Shown piece after piece: positions 5,990-6,118 of a stretch of 6,118 nt of DNA (its first letter is position 1; each line of letters begins with the position of its first letter). The position numbers were made by a program, and so were the translations under genes. This DNA is from Phycisphaerales bacterium (GTDB lineage: Bacteria; Planctomycetota; Phycisphaerae; Phycisphaerales; SM1A02), in the NCBI GenBank assembly GCA_020427625.1, contig JAGQOI010000531.1, positions 1 through 6,118 on the forward strand, written 5' to 3'. The notes under the pieces are model-generated. The model was not told where the DNA came from. It was given only the letters and a program-made list of their open reading frames with translations, and ran no database searches.

Positions 5990-6014
5990 CCCCCTCCGTG
6001 ACCTCCGTGCCTCC
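5990..6014 (-). repeat. Right inverted repeat, CACGGAGG type
   Basis: CCCCCTCCGTG, A, CCTCCGTGCCTCC is the inverted partner of 5600-5624. The match stops sharply at 6014: the left copy continues outward as ACCAC, giving GTGGT on this strand, whereas here TATGAAG follows. A shared word GCCTCCTAT spans this boundary (6009-6017) and recurs at 6053-6061. Confidence 0.85.
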
Positions 6015-6118
6015 TATGAAGTCGGGCGTGTCAATCGTGGAGTCGGCTGCCAGCCTCCTATCCGGGCTGCTGCGGGTGACGCAGGCCCATTCAGCTGGCT
6101 GCGACGGAGCGACGCCCA

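Larger units (their letters stand above)
5600..6014. mobile_element. Possible small non-autonomous element bounded by 25-bp inverted repeats
   Basis: The two arms enclose 365 bp (5625-5989) with no convincing gene, sitting just after a terminator where an insertion would do little harm. That layout is compatible with a miniature inverted-repeat element, or with two independent copies of a dispersed intergenic repeat in opposite orientation. I see no transposase and no clean target-site duplication directly flanking the arms, so mobility is not shown. Confidence 0.3.
5575..6118. other. Non-coding tail region with an inverted-repeat-bounded segment
   Basis: No frame on either strand shows a recognisable domain, a credible ribosome-binding site or natural amino-acid composition; the open stretches are Arg/Pro/Ala-rich. 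The dominant structure is the inverted repeat pair at 5600-5624 and 5990-6014. Beyond it, a frame with ATG at 6016 stays open to the window end (start MKSGVSIVES), but it has no ribosome-binding site and is too short to judge. Confidence 0.6.

Overview
The window looks like chromosomal DNA from a high-GC planctomycete, most likely of the Phycisphaerae type. This is inferred from family signatures, not from a marker gene. Two secreted proteins end in a PEP-CTERM-like tail of the variant form PAPAAL, a hydrophobic stretch and RRRRR. A secreted multihaem cytochrome ends in a dockerin-like calcium-binding repeat pair. Both habits are common in that group. All four supported genes lie on the + strand.

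Layout. 1-90 is a 10-bp tandem repeat rich in GGG. 152-1231 encodes a DusB-type tRNA-dihydrouridine synthase, probably starting at a GTG just downstream of a TACAAT box. 1232-1769 is a G-skewed gap of about 540 bp with no convincing gene; its last ~110 bp hold a candidate promoter, a dyad and the leader of the next gene. 1770-2549 encodes a secreted PEP-CTERM-like protein. 2605-2644 is a long perfect hairpin. 2698-4581 encodes a secreted five-haem cytochrome with a C-terminal dockerin-like domain. 4651-4768 holds a good promoter and a leader hairpin. 4769-5500 encodes a second PEP-CTERM-like protein that is recognisably paralogous to the first. 5540-5574 is a textbook intrinsic terminator. 5575-6118 has no convincing gene but contains a 25-bp inverted repeat pair (24/25 matching) that encloses about 365 bp.

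How the genes may work together. The dus gene is housekeeping and unrelated to the rest. The other three genes form a same-strand cluster whose products should all leave the cytoplasm: two paralogous exosortase-type surface proteins on either side of a cytochrome that carries its own likely extracytoplasmic interaction module. The simplest reading is a cell-envelope or extracellular-matrix electron-transfer locus, with the PEP-CTERM proteins as surface or scaffold partners. That reading is inference. No exosortase, cohesin, cytochrome maturation gene or terminal reductase lies in the window to confirm it. Promoter and terminator signals suggest separate transcription units, with possible read-through between the first PEP-CTERM gene and the cytochrome.
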